From UBA2942 sp045127535 (lineage in GTDB: Bacteria; Bacillota; Clostridia; Lachnospirales; Lachnospiraceae): DNA of 45,085 nt. This document shows, piece by piece, positions 1 through 8,013 of the stretch. Location: assembly GCA_045127535.1 (NCBI GenBank), contig JBGVQN010000054.1, positions 1-45,085 on the forward strand, written 5' to 3'. Below the pieces are notes generated by a model. It was not told the origin of the DNA. It made no database searches and saw only the letters and a list, made by a program, of their open reading frames with translations. A program made the position numbers and the translations under genes. Position 1 is the first letter of the stretch; every line of letters starts with the position of its first letter.

Positions 1-183
1 CGTAAGCCTAACGGCATTACCAAGGCTGATAAAGAAGCTCGCAAATCCGATGATTTAATTAAGCGTGATTTCACTGCTAAAAAGCCTCTTGAAAAGTGCA
101 TTACTGATATGACTGAAATAAAGGCTTCCGATGGAAAACTGAAACTAACCGCTCTGCTAACGAGCTATTTTGAAGATAAATAA
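1..183 (+). pseudogene. IS3-family transposase (OrfB) fragment
   Basis: An open frame enters from the left edge and ends at a TAA (181-183). The translation begins RKPNGITKADKEARKSDD and continues through KRDFTAKKPLEKCITDMTEI and KASDGKL, which matches the linker and first Asp-containing strand of IS3-group DDE transposases (OrfB). In intact members KASDGKL is followed by a long catalytic domain. Here it runs into about a dozen unrelated residues (LTALLTSYFEDK) and stops. The DDE core is therefore lost and this is a remnant. The 5' part lies outside the window, so the deletion can be placed only at the 3' side, near position 140. It adjoins other accessory remnants left of dnaB. Confidence 0.75.
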
Positions 184-245
184 AAAAACATTACTTCAAA
201 GTATTTCTGACGACTCTCTTTATTCCGCACCTGACGTTTTCCTTG

Positions 246-818
246 CTATGCTGCAAATATAAGTATAACAATAATAATCATGATTAACAATAGACTAATA
301 ATAGGTAAACTAATCTTTCTTATTTTCTTTAATCTGTTCTTACCCATCTGTCCCTTTATTTGCATAATACTAACAAAACCTGAACCTGAACTTATCAATC
401 CCCAGAATGGTAAGATTGTTGTAATTGATTCCAAAAATTCATTTTTATTATTTAAATTAAATAAAATAATGATATATAATGCCAAAAATATAATTTCAGA
501 AATCACAATACAAGCAAAATGACTTTTTAATATACTCTCCTTCTCCGCTTCAGTATAATCCACAACACTTTCAAGAGTATCTTTCATTTCCACTGTCATA
601 TACTCATTTTTCCTTTCTCCATTAATCAATTCACGAATATCAACATCATAAAATTCAGAAAGCTCCATTAATATTGATAGGTCTGGCAGATTGCTGCCTG
701 TTTCCCATCGCGACACTGTTCGTGAGGAAACATAGAAATGTTCTGCCAGTTGTTCTTGGGTCAGCCCCTTGTCTTTGCGAAGGTGTTTCAAAAATTCACC
801 TATTTTTTGTTGATTCAT
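246..818 (-). CDS. XRE-family regulator with C-terminal membrane segments
   Basis: The 190-aa protein begins MNQQKIGEFLKHLRKDKG. Residues 1-60 form a Cro/CI helix-turn-helix (QEQLAEHFYVSSRTVSRWE, then the LPDLSILMELSEFYDVD pattern). After a charged linker (about 70-95) come three hydrophobic segments, roughly 97-120, 130-150 and 168-190, so the repressor is probably anchored in the membrane. The ATG at 818 was chosen because a strong GGAGGG lies just upstream (826-832). A longer in-frame extension up to 938 has no such site and would cross the promoter. The gene is AT-rich compared with the housekeeping genes to its right. Such proteins often control themselves or a neighbouring transporter, but no target gene is present here. 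Confidence 0.8.
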   Translation of the reverse strand: MNQQKIGEFLKHLRKDKGLTQEQLAEHFYVSSRTVSRWETGSNLPDLSILMELSEFYDVDIRELINGERKNEYMTVEMKDTLESVVDYTEAEKESILKSHFACIVISEIIFLALYIIILFNLNNKNEFLESITTILPFWGLISSGSGFVSIMQIKGQMGKNRLKKIRKISLPIISLLLIMIIIVILIFAA

Positions 819-858
819 TGAGAATCCCTCCTTTCGTGAAAAATCATACCAAAATCCC

Positions 859-900
859 ATTATAAATACCACGACACAAAGTGAGAAATGCCGTGGTATT
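859..900 (-). promoter_or_regulatory. Promoter of the XRE gene with overlapping palindromic operator candidate
   Basis: On the minus strand a perfect -10 TATAAT (864-859) lies 17 bp from a -35-like TTCTCA (887-882). A 9-bp inverted repeat, AATACCACG at 865-873 and CGTGGTATT at 892-900, brackets the spacer and -35. A repressor bound there would block RNA polymerase, so autoregulation by the XRE protein is the simplest reading. That is inference; the palindrome and promoter elements are visible directly. Confidence 0.55.
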
Positions 901-1220
901 GTGGTAGACACATGGTGTCTAGTATATTCTATTTGCAAAATTTGAATTTGCTATTTAAACTCAGGGATCATCATCTTATGCACCTGCTTTTACATAGGTT
1001 AAACACCTTTATACCCATGATGCATAATCAAGTTGTAAGCTCAAATCATCCAATATTTCAGCCATTCACTGCTGAACAGGTTGATTATATTATTGCATTT
1101 AATATAGGTGCTGTCTGGAATGTAATGACAAAATGGATCGAACACGATATGAAAGAAACACCGGATTCAATCAAAACGACCTTGTTGAAATACTTATCCA
1201 ATTTAACGCTTTTCACCTGA
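888..1220 (+). pseudogene. 3' remnant of a TetR/AcrR-family regulator
   Basis: The open frame ends at a TGA (1218-1220). Its last 45 residues (AEQVDYIIAFNIGAVW, then MTKWIEHDMKETPDSI) resemble the C-terminal ligand-binding domain of TetR regulators of the TetR_C_8 type (aromatic/glycine helix, then K-W-hydrophobic-E-x-x-x-K-E-T-P). No helix-turn-helix precedes it. The upstream part runs into the XRE promoter region and contains no plausible ribosome binding site. I read it as a decayed 3' end rather than a working gene; the true start of homology is probably near 940. Confidence 0.5.
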
Positions 1221-1223
1221 CAT

Positions 1224-1497
1224 ATTCTGAAAATCAGGCCCCTTGCAGACAGCGCTGCCCGCCCCTGCCGGAACCCTGTAACTGATTTTTAAGCAGGACT
1301 CTTGAAAACGCCGGTTCTTAGGCTTTGAAACATACCCCCTATAGCAGAAAGCTTGCTTGCTGCCATAGGGGGTATATTTCAAAGTCTTAGAATCCGCTGC
1401 GTTTTCACCGAAGCGCAAGCGTGTCCTGCGTAAAATCAATTACAGGGTTCCAGGAGAGTCGGACAGTGCTGTCTGCAAGGGACCTGATCTCCAGGAC
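1224..1497 (+). repeat. Long hairpin element, copy A (candidate structured RNA)
   Basis: An imperfect inverted repeat of about 256-274 bp centred near 1360, between the dnaB stop and the TetR remnant. The outer arms pair (ATCAGG...CCTGAT, TTGCAGACAGC...GCTGTCTGCAA, GGAACCCTGTAA...TTACAGGGTTCC, GCAGGAC...GTCCTGC). The inner stem is CATACCCCCTAT...ATAGGGGGTAT. The conserved core is GAAAACGCCGG at 1304-1314 and a 30-nt block at 1394-1423 starting CCGCTGCGTTTTC. That block contains GC-GCAA-GC, a GNRA-type mini-hairpin. The same core occurs in copies C and B with unrelated but still complementary flanking helices. In this orientation the element is sense to the TetR remnant and antisense to dnaB. 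It contains no supported ORF. Confidence 0.8.
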
Positions 1498-1507
1498 ACA
1501 GACACGC

Positions 1508-2851
1508 CTACTCCCGCTGGTATTCCATATTGGCAAACTTGGTCAGTTCTCCGATCCACATCAGCTTCACGGTTCCAATTGGGCCATTTCTTTGCTTGGC
1601 AATGATGACTTCTGCCACGCCCTTATCCTCAGAGTCCTTATTATAATACTCATCTCTGTAAAGGAACATGACCACGTCCGCATCCTGCTCAATGGCACCG
1701 GACTCACGCAGGTCAGACAGCATTGGTCTGTGATCCTGTCTGGTCTCACAGGCACGGCTCAGCTGTGACAGTGCGATCACCGGCACACCAAGCTCTCTTG
1801 CCATCTGCTTTAAGCTTCTGGAAATCTCAGAAACCTCCTGCTGGCGGCTGTCGCTTTTGCGGCTGCTGCTGCCACTCATCAACTGGATATAGTCGATGAT
1901 GACACACTGCAGATTATGCTCTAATTTGTATTTTCTGCACTTGGAGCGCATCTCTCCAATGGAAATACCTGGTGTATCGTCTATGATCAGCTTGGAGCCT
2001 GCAATAATACCGGAACTGTCTACCACGCTTTCCCAATCCCGCTCACTTAAATGACCGGTACGCAGAGACTGACTGTCTACATGGGAATGCATGGCCAGCA
2101 GACGGTTTACCAGCTGCTCCTTGGACATTTCCAAACTGAAAATGGCTGTGGTATATTGGTTGCGGATGGCCATGTATTCTGCCATATTTAACACAAAAGC
2201 AGTCTTACCCATAGAAGGACGGGCTGCAATGAGGATCATATCCGCAGGCTGCATACCGCAGGTACGGTTGTCCAGGTCCGTAAAACCTGTGGGGATACCG
2301 GTAACCGCGCTTTTGTTTTTGGCAGCCTTTTCAATATTGTTGACTACCTCCAGTACCACATCCTGGATGGGCACATAATCTCTGGTGCTTCGCTTCTGCA
2401 GCAGATCAAACATGCGCTTTTCTGTATCCTCCAGAATGTCTTCTACAGAATCCTTGGCCAGATAGCAGTTGCCCGCAATTTCTTCATTGAGCTTAATGAG
2501 CTTGCGCAGCAATGCTTTTTCATATACGATCTGGGCATAGGAACGGACATTAGAGGAAAAGGGAACTGTATCCAGCAGATCCCGCAGAAACTCCAGACTG
2601 CACAGTTCTTCCGGCACAGATTTTTTCTTTAACCGGTCTAACACAGTGACCAGATCTGTAGGCTGCCCTTCATTAAACAGCTCTGTGATGCTTTCAAACA
2701 TCACACCATACTGCTGCTGGTAAAAATCATCCGGCTGCAGCATTTCCATGGCAACCGTAATGGCCTCTCTGGCCATGAGCATGGAGCCAATCACAGACTT
2801 TTCTGCCTCCACACTGTGAGGCAGGATCCGCTTCACCAAAGCTTCTTCCAT
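1508..2851 (-). CDS. dnaB: Replicative DNA helicase DnaB
   Basis: The 447-aa protein is full length for the family. It is the ring-shaped 5'-3' helicase that unwinds the fork and recruits primase. The N-terminal helical domain (about 1-150, starting VKRILPHSVEAEKSVIGSML) is followed by a RecA-like ATPase domain with Walker A RPSMGKTA (about 211-218), EMSKEQLVNRL, and Walker B CVIIDYIQLM (about 316-325). The sensor/arginine-finger region continues to KQRNGPIG near the C-terminus. A GGAGG lies just before the ATG at 2851. It follows rplI by 46 bp and probably shares its transcript. The stop is a few bases from hairpin element A, which may act as the end of this transcript. Confidence 0.97.
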   Translation of the reverse strand: MEEALVKRILPHSVEAEKSVIGSMLMAREAITVAMEMLQPDDFYQQQYGVMFESITELFNEGQPTDLVTVLDRLKKKSVPEELCSLEFLRDLLDTVPFSSNVRSYAQIVYEKALLRKLIKLNEEIAGNCYLAKDSVEDILEDTEKRMFDLLQKRSTRDYVPIQDVVLEVVNNIEKAAKNKSAVTGIPTGFTDLDNRTCGMQPADMILIAARPSMGKTAFVLNMAEYMAIRNQYTTAIFSLEMSKEQLVNRLLAMHSHVDSQSLRTGHLSERDWESVVDSSGIIAGSKLIIDDTPGISIGEMRSKCRKYKLEHNLQCVIIDYIQLMSGSSSRKSDSRQQEVSEISRSLKQMARELGVPVIALSQLSRACETRQDHRPMLSDLRESGAIEQDADVVMFLYRDEYYNKDSEDKGVAEVIIAKQRNGPIGTVKLMWIGELTKFANMEYQRE

Positions 2852-2897
2852 ATCCGTCCTCCTTTCTCAAAAAATGAACGCATTTGGGAGAAGCTGC

Positions 2898-3344
2898 TTA
2901 CAGTGCTGCTACCTCAAGCTTCAGGTTTGCAGTGACATCCTTGTGCAGCTTCACTGGTACAGTATAGATACCGGCAGACTTGATCGGGTCTTTCAGTAAG
3001 ATCTTTTTCTTGTCGATTTCCAGACCGGACTGCTCGCTGACTGCAGCTGCGATTTCCTTTGTGGAGATAGAGCCAAAGGTCTTGCCATTTTCGCCGCACT
3101 TGACTGCCAGACGGATGCCTGCTTTTTCTAACTTTTCTGCAAGTGCCTGTGCTTCTTCTAACTTTTTCTTTTCCAGACGTGCTTCGTTGGCTTTCTGCAG
3201 CTTTAAGTCATTTACATTGGCTGCAGTTGCTTCTACCCCTAACTTTTTTGGGATGATAAAGTTTCTTGCATATCCATCGTTTACCTTTACCTTGTCACCC
3301 TTTTTGCCAAGGGTCTTGACATCCTGTAATAAGATTACTTCCAT
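2898..3344 (-). CDS. rplI: 50S ribosomal protein L9
   Basis: The 148-aa protein has the L9 N-terminal signature (MEVILLQDVKTLGKKGD, then VNDGYARNFIIPKKL) that binds 23S rRNA. A long central helix rich in Lys/Glu/Ala (about 45-80) connects it to the C-terminal domain (GKTFGSISTKEIAAAV). Length and domain order are normal. AGGAGG lies just before the ATG. It sits between gdpP and dnaB in the order gdpP-rplI-dnaB, a common arrangement in Firmicutes; the 154-bp gap to gdpP shows no clear terminator. Confidence 0.97.
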   Translation of the reverse strand: MEVILLQDVKTLGKKGDKVKVNDGYARNFIIPKKLGVEATAANVNDLKLQKANEARLEKKKLEEAQALAEKLEKAGIRLAVKCGENGKTFGSISTKEIAAAVSEQSGLEIDKKKILLKDPIKSAGIYTVPVKLHKDVTANLKLEVAAL

Positions 3345-3498
3345 AATAATATCCTCCTTTACTGAATCAGCCTGGCTGGTTCAGATTTCCATAACGGACT
3401 GTGCCCATATGCTGTCTGTAACTGCGTAAGATACTGCAATCCGTCTGCATACAGGTATTTGTCTGTAGGTGTTCCATTTATTGTAAAATCAGAATATA

Positions 3499-5541
3499 TT
3501 AAATCTCCTGATTTTCCATCATATCGTCTAAGATCTGTTTTAACTGTTCAATGGCTTCTTCTAAAGTAGCATCTTTCAGCTGGGCTCCTGCAATGGACAA
3601 GTGACCGCCGCCCCCTAACCGTTCCATGATCACCTGTACATTGACTTCATCTATGGAACGGGCACTGATATAAATGGTGTGATTGTATTCTGTAAACACA
3701 AAGGATGCCTTAATCCCCTGTACATTCAGCAGTTCATTGGCAGCCTGGGCTCCAATCACTGTAGGTGTTTCCTCTGTCATACCACTGCAGATACTGATGG
3801 CATAATGCTCTGCATAAATTTCCGCAGAACTCACTGCCTCTGCACGGGTCTGGACATCGATCATGCCTTCTCTGAACAGCTTACGGACTCTGGTCATATC
3901 TGCACCACAGCTGCGCAGGTACGCAGCCGCCTCAAAGGTACGCACACCGGTTTTATTCTGGAAATTGTTGGTGTCTACTACGATTCCTGCATACATGGCA
4001 TCTGCCTCTACAGAACGCAGCCGTACATTTTCAGAATAATACTGCAGAATTTCTGCTACCATTTCACTGGCAGAGGATGCATAAGGCTCTACATAAGAAA
4101 GGACTGCATTGCCAATGACCTCTCTGGTCTGTCTGTGATGATCCAGTACTACAATGTGTGCGGCTTTTTCTATGAGCTTGGGACACTCTGTATAGCTTGG
4201 ACGGTTCACATCCACAATGACCAGCAGGGTCTGCTCATCTATCAGCTCCAATGCAGCTTCATTTTGAATGAACATATCTTTTTCATATTCCCCAAACACC
4301 TGAAACCGCTCCAATAGAGGCTCCACACTTTTGGTGACAGTATTCAGCACGATATAGGAACGCTTCCCTGATGTCTTGGCTGCCCGGTATACACCCACTG
4401 CCGCTCCCAGACAATCCACATCACTGATGCTGTGCCCCATAATCAGTACCTTATCCTTGTTTTCAATGATGGTCTTTAATGCATGGGCCTTTACCCTGGC
4501 TTTCACACGGGTAGATTTTTCCTGCGCCTGGGCTTTTCCTCCGTAATAGGAGATATTTTCACCAGCCTTTAAGACGACCTGGTCACCGCCTCTGCCAAGA
4601 GCCATATCTATAGCAGTTTTGGCATATTCAAAATTCTGTTCATAGTTATCTCCTTCTGTACCAAAACCAATACTGACGGTTACAACCATTTCCGGTCCTA
4701 TGTTCACATTTTTGATTTCTTCCAACAGCGTAAAGCGTTTTTCCTGCATCAGCCGGAGGTTTTTCTGATTAATGAGCACCAGATATTTATCCTTTTCCAG
4801 CTTTTTAATCAGACCTTCATAGGTGTGGATATACTTATTGATCCTTCTGTCTAACAATGCTGAAGTAAGAGAACGGCGCACTTCCTCCACGCTGTCCAAT
4901 ACTTCTTCATAATTATCCAGATACAGCAGACCTACTACAGCCTGCTCTTCTACCACCTGATTCTGATACGAAATCAGCTCCGTCTCATCATACAAATATA
5001 CTGCAAACAGATCCACCTGTGGCTCTACCTGAAAGTTTTCCTCCAGCATTTCCGGCATATCCTGCAAATATACCTGACGTACCTTTATACGGAATTTTTT
5101 ATCCTGATATGATACAGTGGTAATATATTGGCTGTTGTTGCACACCTGATGCATATCCAGTTCCGGAAACAATGCATTCAGCCGTCTGCGTTTGGTCTTT
5201 TCCCGGTCTGTCAGCACTTTAAATGCCTTATTCAGCCAGAGGATGCTTCCCTGCTCGTCAATCATGGCATAGGGAATATCCAGTTCATACAAAAGCTGCT
5301 TCTGCAGCTGGGCATAGCTGGCGCCAAAGGCTACCATCTGCTTCACTGCACTTCCTCCATACCAGGAATACCATACATACAGGCATACCCCAAAGGCAAC
5401 TGTAAAAATAAGCAAAATGCATCCGCTGAGAACATCCACCCACAGCAAAACCAGGCTTAACAGCAGCATGATACCTGTAAAAATTACAGGCCAGCAGAAA
5501 AGCTGCTTTAAGCTTGGATTTGTATTCCAGTTGAATTTCAT
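3499..5541 (-). CDS. gdpP: GdpP-type cyclic-di-AMP phosphodiesterase (DHH/DHHA1)
   Basis: The 680-aa membrane protein is predicted to hydrolyse c-di-AMP to pApA. Two transmembrane helices (about 15-36 and 38-58) are followed by a PAS-like region (about 80-150) and a degenerate GGDEF domain (about 170-325, with GRGGDQ where the active signature would be). The DHH domain has H370, D374 and D376 (GHSISDVD), D444 (VDVN) and the DHH triad at 467-469 (LDHHRQ). D523 follows in VVDTN. The C-terminal DHHA1 domain carries GGGGH (643-647). All metal-binding positions I can identify are present, so it should be active. GGAG precedes the ATG by a short spacer. c-di-AMP control links osmotic and wall homeostasis; here it is next to rplI-dnaB, as in many Firmicutes. 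Confidence 0.93.
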   Translation of the reverse strand: MKFNWNTNPSLKQLFCWPVIFTGIMLLLSLVLLWVDVLSGCILLIFTVAFGVCLYVWYSWYGGSAVKQMVAFGASYAQLQKQLLYELDIPYAMIDEQGSILWLNKAFKVLTDREKTKRRRLNALFPELDMHQVCNNSQYITTVSYQDKKFRIKVRQVYLQDMPEMLEENFQVEPQVDLFAVYLYDETELISYQNQVVEEQAVVGLLYLDNYEEVLDSVEEVRRSLTSALLDRRINKYIHTYEGLIKKLEKDKYLVLINQKNLRLMQEKRFTLLEEIKNVNIGPEMVVTVSIGFGTEGDNYEQNFEYAKTAIDMALGRGGDQVVLKAGENISYYGGKAQAQEKSTRVKARVKAHALKTIIENKDKVLIMGHSISDVDCLGAAVGVYRAAKTSGKRSYIVLNTVTKSVEPLLERFQVFGEYEKDMFIQNEAALELIDEQTLLVIVDVNRPSYTECPKLIEKAAHIVVLDHHRQTREVIGNAVLSYVEPYASSASEMVAEILQYYSENVRLRSVEADAMYAGIVVDTNNFQNKTGVRTFEAAAYLRSCGADMTRVRKLFREGMIDVQTRAEAVSSAEIYAEHYAISICSGMTEETPTVIGAQAANELLNVQGIKASFVFTEYNHTIYISARSIDEVNVQVIMERLGGGGHLSIAGAQLKDATLEEAIEQLKQILDDMMENQEI

Positions 5542-5780
5542 TCTATATACTCCTATCTATGGAATCCAACACGTTACCTTGTTTGATTATACCACCGGGA
5601 CGACAAAAGATAAAGCCATCATTTTGACCCGATGTTCCTTTATATTCTATCAAAGGAACCCCATTCTGTCTATACACACGGGCCATTCCTTTGATGCAAA
5701 GATTCTTGTGTCATAACCCACAGGGGAATCCTTTTCTATCTGAAAAAGGCTTTAATGGTTAGCTGCATCTAACACTATAA

Positions 5781-5808
5781 TAAAAAGAAAGCCGTTCCTA
5801 AGAACGGC
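5781..5808 (-). terminator. Rho-independent terminator of rpsF-ssb-rpsR
   Basis: On the minus strand GCCGTTCTTAGGAACGGC (5808-5791) is followed by TTTCTTTTTA. It lies 12 bp past the rpsR stop and ends the ribosomal operon. Confidence 0.9.
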
Positions 5809-5820
5809 CTCCAACTCTGA

Positions 5821-6084
5821 TTAATCTACAGTATATGGCATTAATGCAATATGTCTTGCACGCTTTACTGCTAATGTTAAAGCTCTCTGATGCTTTGCGC
5901 AGTTGCCGGTAATTCTTCTTGGAAGGATCTTACCTCTCTCAGATACGTATCTCTTTAACATATTTGTATTCTTGTAATCAATAACGCCATTCTTATCGCC
6001 GCAGAATACGCAAACTTTCTTTCTTCTGCGTCCGCCTTTTCTCTTCATTGGAGAATCAGCCTTATCACCCTTATTAAATGCCAT
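5821..6084 (-). CDS. rpsR: 30S ribosomal protein S18
   Basis: The 87-aa protein binds 16S rRNA next to S6. It has the S18 core (CVFCGDKNGVIDYKN, then YVSERGKILPRRITG, then HQRALTLAVKRARHIALMPY). CxxC at the N-terminus and CAKH further on look like a four-ligand zinc site, so this is probably the zinc-binding form of S18. A good GGAGG precedes the ATG. Last gene of the rpsF-ssb-rpsR operon. Confidence 0.97.
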   Translation of the reverse strand: MAFNKGDKADSPMKRKGGRRRKKVCVFCGDKNGVIDYKNTNMLKRYVSERGKILPRRITGNCAKHQRALTLAVKRARHIALMPYTVD

Positions 6085-6137
6085 GGTGGTTTCCTCCTTT
6101 ACTTACTATCTACATATTATCCCTGATTGACAACAGA

Positions 6138-6617
6138 TTAGTTGAATGGAAGTTCCTCATCCTCAACACCATCCGGGATATTCATAAATCCCTCGCTGAT
6201 TGCACTGGATGGAGCTGGTCTGGATGTCTGCTGATAACTGCTCTGTGGACGGGCAGCATAATCTGCTCCCATGCCTGCAGCAGAACTGTTCTTGCTTTCA
6301 GCAAATTCCTGATCCTCAACGATCACTTCTGTTGTGTAAACTTTCTGGCCATCCCTGTTTGTATAACTGCCGGTCTGAATTCTTCCGGTTACCACGATCT
6401 TGGTACCCTGGTGGAAATACTTCTCAGCGAACTCAGCTGCACGATCAAATGCTACACATGGAATAAAGTCAGCAGTCTGTTCATTTCCATTGGCAGAGCT
6501 GCGGCCTCTTCTGTCTACCGCTAATGTATATCTGGCAATTGCCATCTGTCTCTCTCCCTGAGAATACCGGATATCTGGTTCTCTGGTCAGTCTGCCCATT
6601 AAAATAACTTTATTCAT
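6138..6617 (-). CDS. ssb: Single-stranded DNA-binding protein
   Basis: The 159-aa protein has an N-terminal OB fold (MNKVILMGRLTREPDIRYS to about 110, including the FIPCVAFDRAAEFAEKY strand-helix). A flexible Ser/Gln/Pro-rich linker follows, then the acidic tip DEELPFN, which binds replication and repair partners. It coats single-stranded DNA during replication. It lies between rpsF and rpsR with short gaps (27 and 53 bp), the standard Firmicute operon. AGAGG precedes the ATG. Confidence 0.97.
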   Translation of the reverse strand: MNKVILMGRLTREPDIRYSQGERQMAIARYTLAVDRRGRSSANGNEQTADFIPCVAFDRAAEFAEKYFHQGTKIVVTGRIQTGSYTNRDGQKVYTTEVIVEDQEFAESKNSSAAGMGADYAARPQSSYQQTSRPAPSSAISEGFMNIPDGVEDEELPFN

Positions 6618-6644
6618 AGGAATACCTCTTTCTAACCTGCCTGA

Positions 6645-6932
6645 TTACGCCTCTGTCTTTACAATCAGATAACGGATAACAGGTTCCATAATACGAAGCT
6701 GCTTCTCAAGTTCGTTTGGAGTACTGCTTGTACCCTCAAAAGTAACGAAATAATAGTAAGCTTCCTTCATCTTCTGGATTTCGTAAGCAAGTTTCTTCTT
6801 ACCACATTCCTCAACATTTGCTACAGTACCTTCAAAACGGGTAATGTAATCGTTGATCTTTGCGATAGCGGCTGCTCTTTCTTCTTCCTCCAGCTTTACG
6901 CTTAAAACAACTGTTAATTCATACTTGTTCAT
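6645..6932 (-). CDS. rpsF: 30S ribosomal protein S6
   Basis: The 95-aa protein starts MNKYELTVVLSVKLEEEER and carries S6 elements NVEECGKKKLAYEI and YYYFVTFEG, ending with the RIMEPVIRYLIVK strand. The ATG at 6932 was chosen because AAGGAGGT lies just upstream and it gives the usual family length. A start at 6998 would add 22 non-conserved residues within the leader. It pairs with S18 on the ribosome, and in many bacteria the S6:S18 complex represses its own mRNA. I looked for that leader motif but could not define it confidently. Confidence 0.95.
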   Translation of the reverse strand: MNKYELTVVLSVKLEEEERAAAIAKINDYITRFEGTVANVEECGKKKLAYEIQKMKEAYYYFVTFEGTSSTPNELEKQLRIMEPVIRYLIVKTEA

Positions 6933-7006
6933 TGTACTTACCTCCTTATGGTCTCTGGCCCTGCACCTACACAGAGCAAGGAAATGATAACATATCACGA
7001 ATCACA

Positions 7007-7035
7007 ATTATACAATACCCCTCCCAAAAAAGCAA
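7007..7035 (-). promoter_or_regulatory. Promoter of rpsF-ssb-rpsR
   Basis: On the minus strand TTGCTT (7035-7030), a 17-bp spacer, and a perfect TATAAT (7012-7007). It lies about 75 bp before the rpsF start codon, leaving a leader of roughly 65 nt. Confidence 0.7.
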
Positions 7036-7177
7036 GCATTTTTTGTTGCATAACCGCTTTTCTTTGGGTATACTGAAACTGCTAAATCCAGTGCAGCATT
7101 TCACTGGTGATGGTGACCTGGCAAGGCCTCGTCTGACTGTTGCACATCATAAAATCACTTTGAATATGGAGGTCTAT

Positions 7178-7363
7178 ATGGATTATCAGGTTGGTGACAT
7201 TGTAAAATTAAAAAAGCCTCATCCCTGCGGCAGCCAGGAATGGGAAATTCTGCGGGTAGGCATGGATTTCCGCCTGCGCTGCTTAGGCTGTGACCATCAG
7301 GTCATGGTCCCCAGAAAACTGGTAGAAAAAAATACCAGAGGACTTCGTAAAAAAGAAGCCTGA
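7178..7363 (+). CDS. DUF951 family protein
   Basis: The 61-aa protein starts MDYQVGDIVKLKKPHPCGS, the signature of the DUF951 (YyzM-like) family. CxxC (LRCLGCDHQV) and an earlier HPCG suggest a metal site. The C-terminus is basic. The ATG at 7178 has GGAGG 5 bases upstream; longer in-frame readings have no ribosome binding site and cross the divergent rpsF promoter. The family is often found near dnaA/parB/rpsF in Firmicutes, but its function is unknown. It is transcribed divergently from rpsF. Confidence 0.85.
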   Translation: MDYQVGDIVKLKKPHPCGSQEWEILRVGMDFRLRCLGCDHQVMVPRKLVEKNTRGLRKKEA

Positions 7364-7385
7364 TCCCATATCAGGCTTCTTCTGG
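7345..7385. terminator. Bidirectional terminator between DUF951 gene and Sir2 remnant
   Basis: GAAGCCTGAT (7355-7364) pairs with ATCAGGCTTC (7370-7379) across a 5-nt loop. An A-tract on the left (minus-strand T-run) and a T-rich stretch on the right let it serve both converging genes. The left arm overlaps the last codons of the DUF951 gene. Confidence 0.75.
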
Positions 7386-7411
7386 CTGTTCTGCACAGGA
7401 TATTTTTGCGC

Positions 7412-7975
7412 CTACAGGGCAGCCATCATTTCTCTGAATACCCTGCCAATTTTATCTGCAATCAACAAATCTGCATATGCATCCTTTGGAGTAGGCGTCT
7501 TATTGATGACCACCAGTTTATTTCCTCTGTAGTAATCGATCAGTCCTGCCGCCGGATATACCGTAAGAGAAGTGCCTCCTACGATCAGCATATCTGCATT
7601 CCGGATATGATCCACAGAACGATTGAGAATATCCTGGTCAAGTCCCTCTTCATACAATACCACATCCGGCTTAATGATACTGCCGCAGCTGCAGCGTGGA
7701 ACACCCTCTGCCTGCATAATGGCATCCAGCCCATAAAACCTGCCGCATCCCTCACAATGGTTACGCAGTACAGACCCATGCAGTTCCAATACCTCTTTAC
7801 TCCCCGCCTTCTGGTGAAGTCCATCTATATTCTGGGTGATCACTGCCCGCAGCTTTCCCATCTGCTCTAACCTTACAAGTGCCTGATGGGCATCATTTGG
7901 CTCTGCCCCCGGATAAAGCATCTTCTTATGATTTTTCCATCCCGGACCTGTCCCTCTAAACTCCTGTATATACAA
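7412..7975 (-). pseudogene. 5'-truncated Sir2 NAD-dependent protein deacylase
   Basis: The 187-aa open frame matches the C-terminal two thirds of bacterial sirtuins. It has AVITQNIDGLHQKAGS with the catalytic His in LELHGS, a zinc site (CEGC and CSCG), KPDVVLYEE, and the NAD-binding GGTSLTVYPAAG. The first 70-80 residues of the family, with the GAGxS and GIPDFR motifs that hold NAD, are absent. The frame begins at an ATG that overlaps the terminator of the gene upstream. Without the GAGxS loop the enzyme should not bind NAD, so I call it a decayed gene. The visible catalytic half has no frameshift, which suggests a recent deletion. Confidence 0.75.
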
Positions 7976-8004
7976 AAAAGGGGAACCATATTACCGGTTC
8001 CCCC
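7974..8004 (-). terminator. Terminator of the S1-domain gene
   Basis: On the minus strand GGTTCCCC-type arms (GGGGAACC at 7980-7987 and GGTTCCCC at 7996-8003 on the plus strand) are followed by TTTTTT. It lies about 10 bp past the S1-domain gene and touches the apparent start of the Sir2 remnant. Confidence 0.9.
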
Positions 8005-8013
8005 AGACATCTC

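Noticed and set aside
1203..1439. Minus-strand 78-codon frame inside hairpin element A
   Set aside because: It exists only because the palindrome happens to lack stops; no start site or domain, and the other copies have no equivalent frame.
6933..7177. N-terminal extensions of rpsF and of the DUF951 protein
   Set aside because: Both would cross the shared divergent promoter region and neither has a ribosome binding site; the internal starts fit family lengths.
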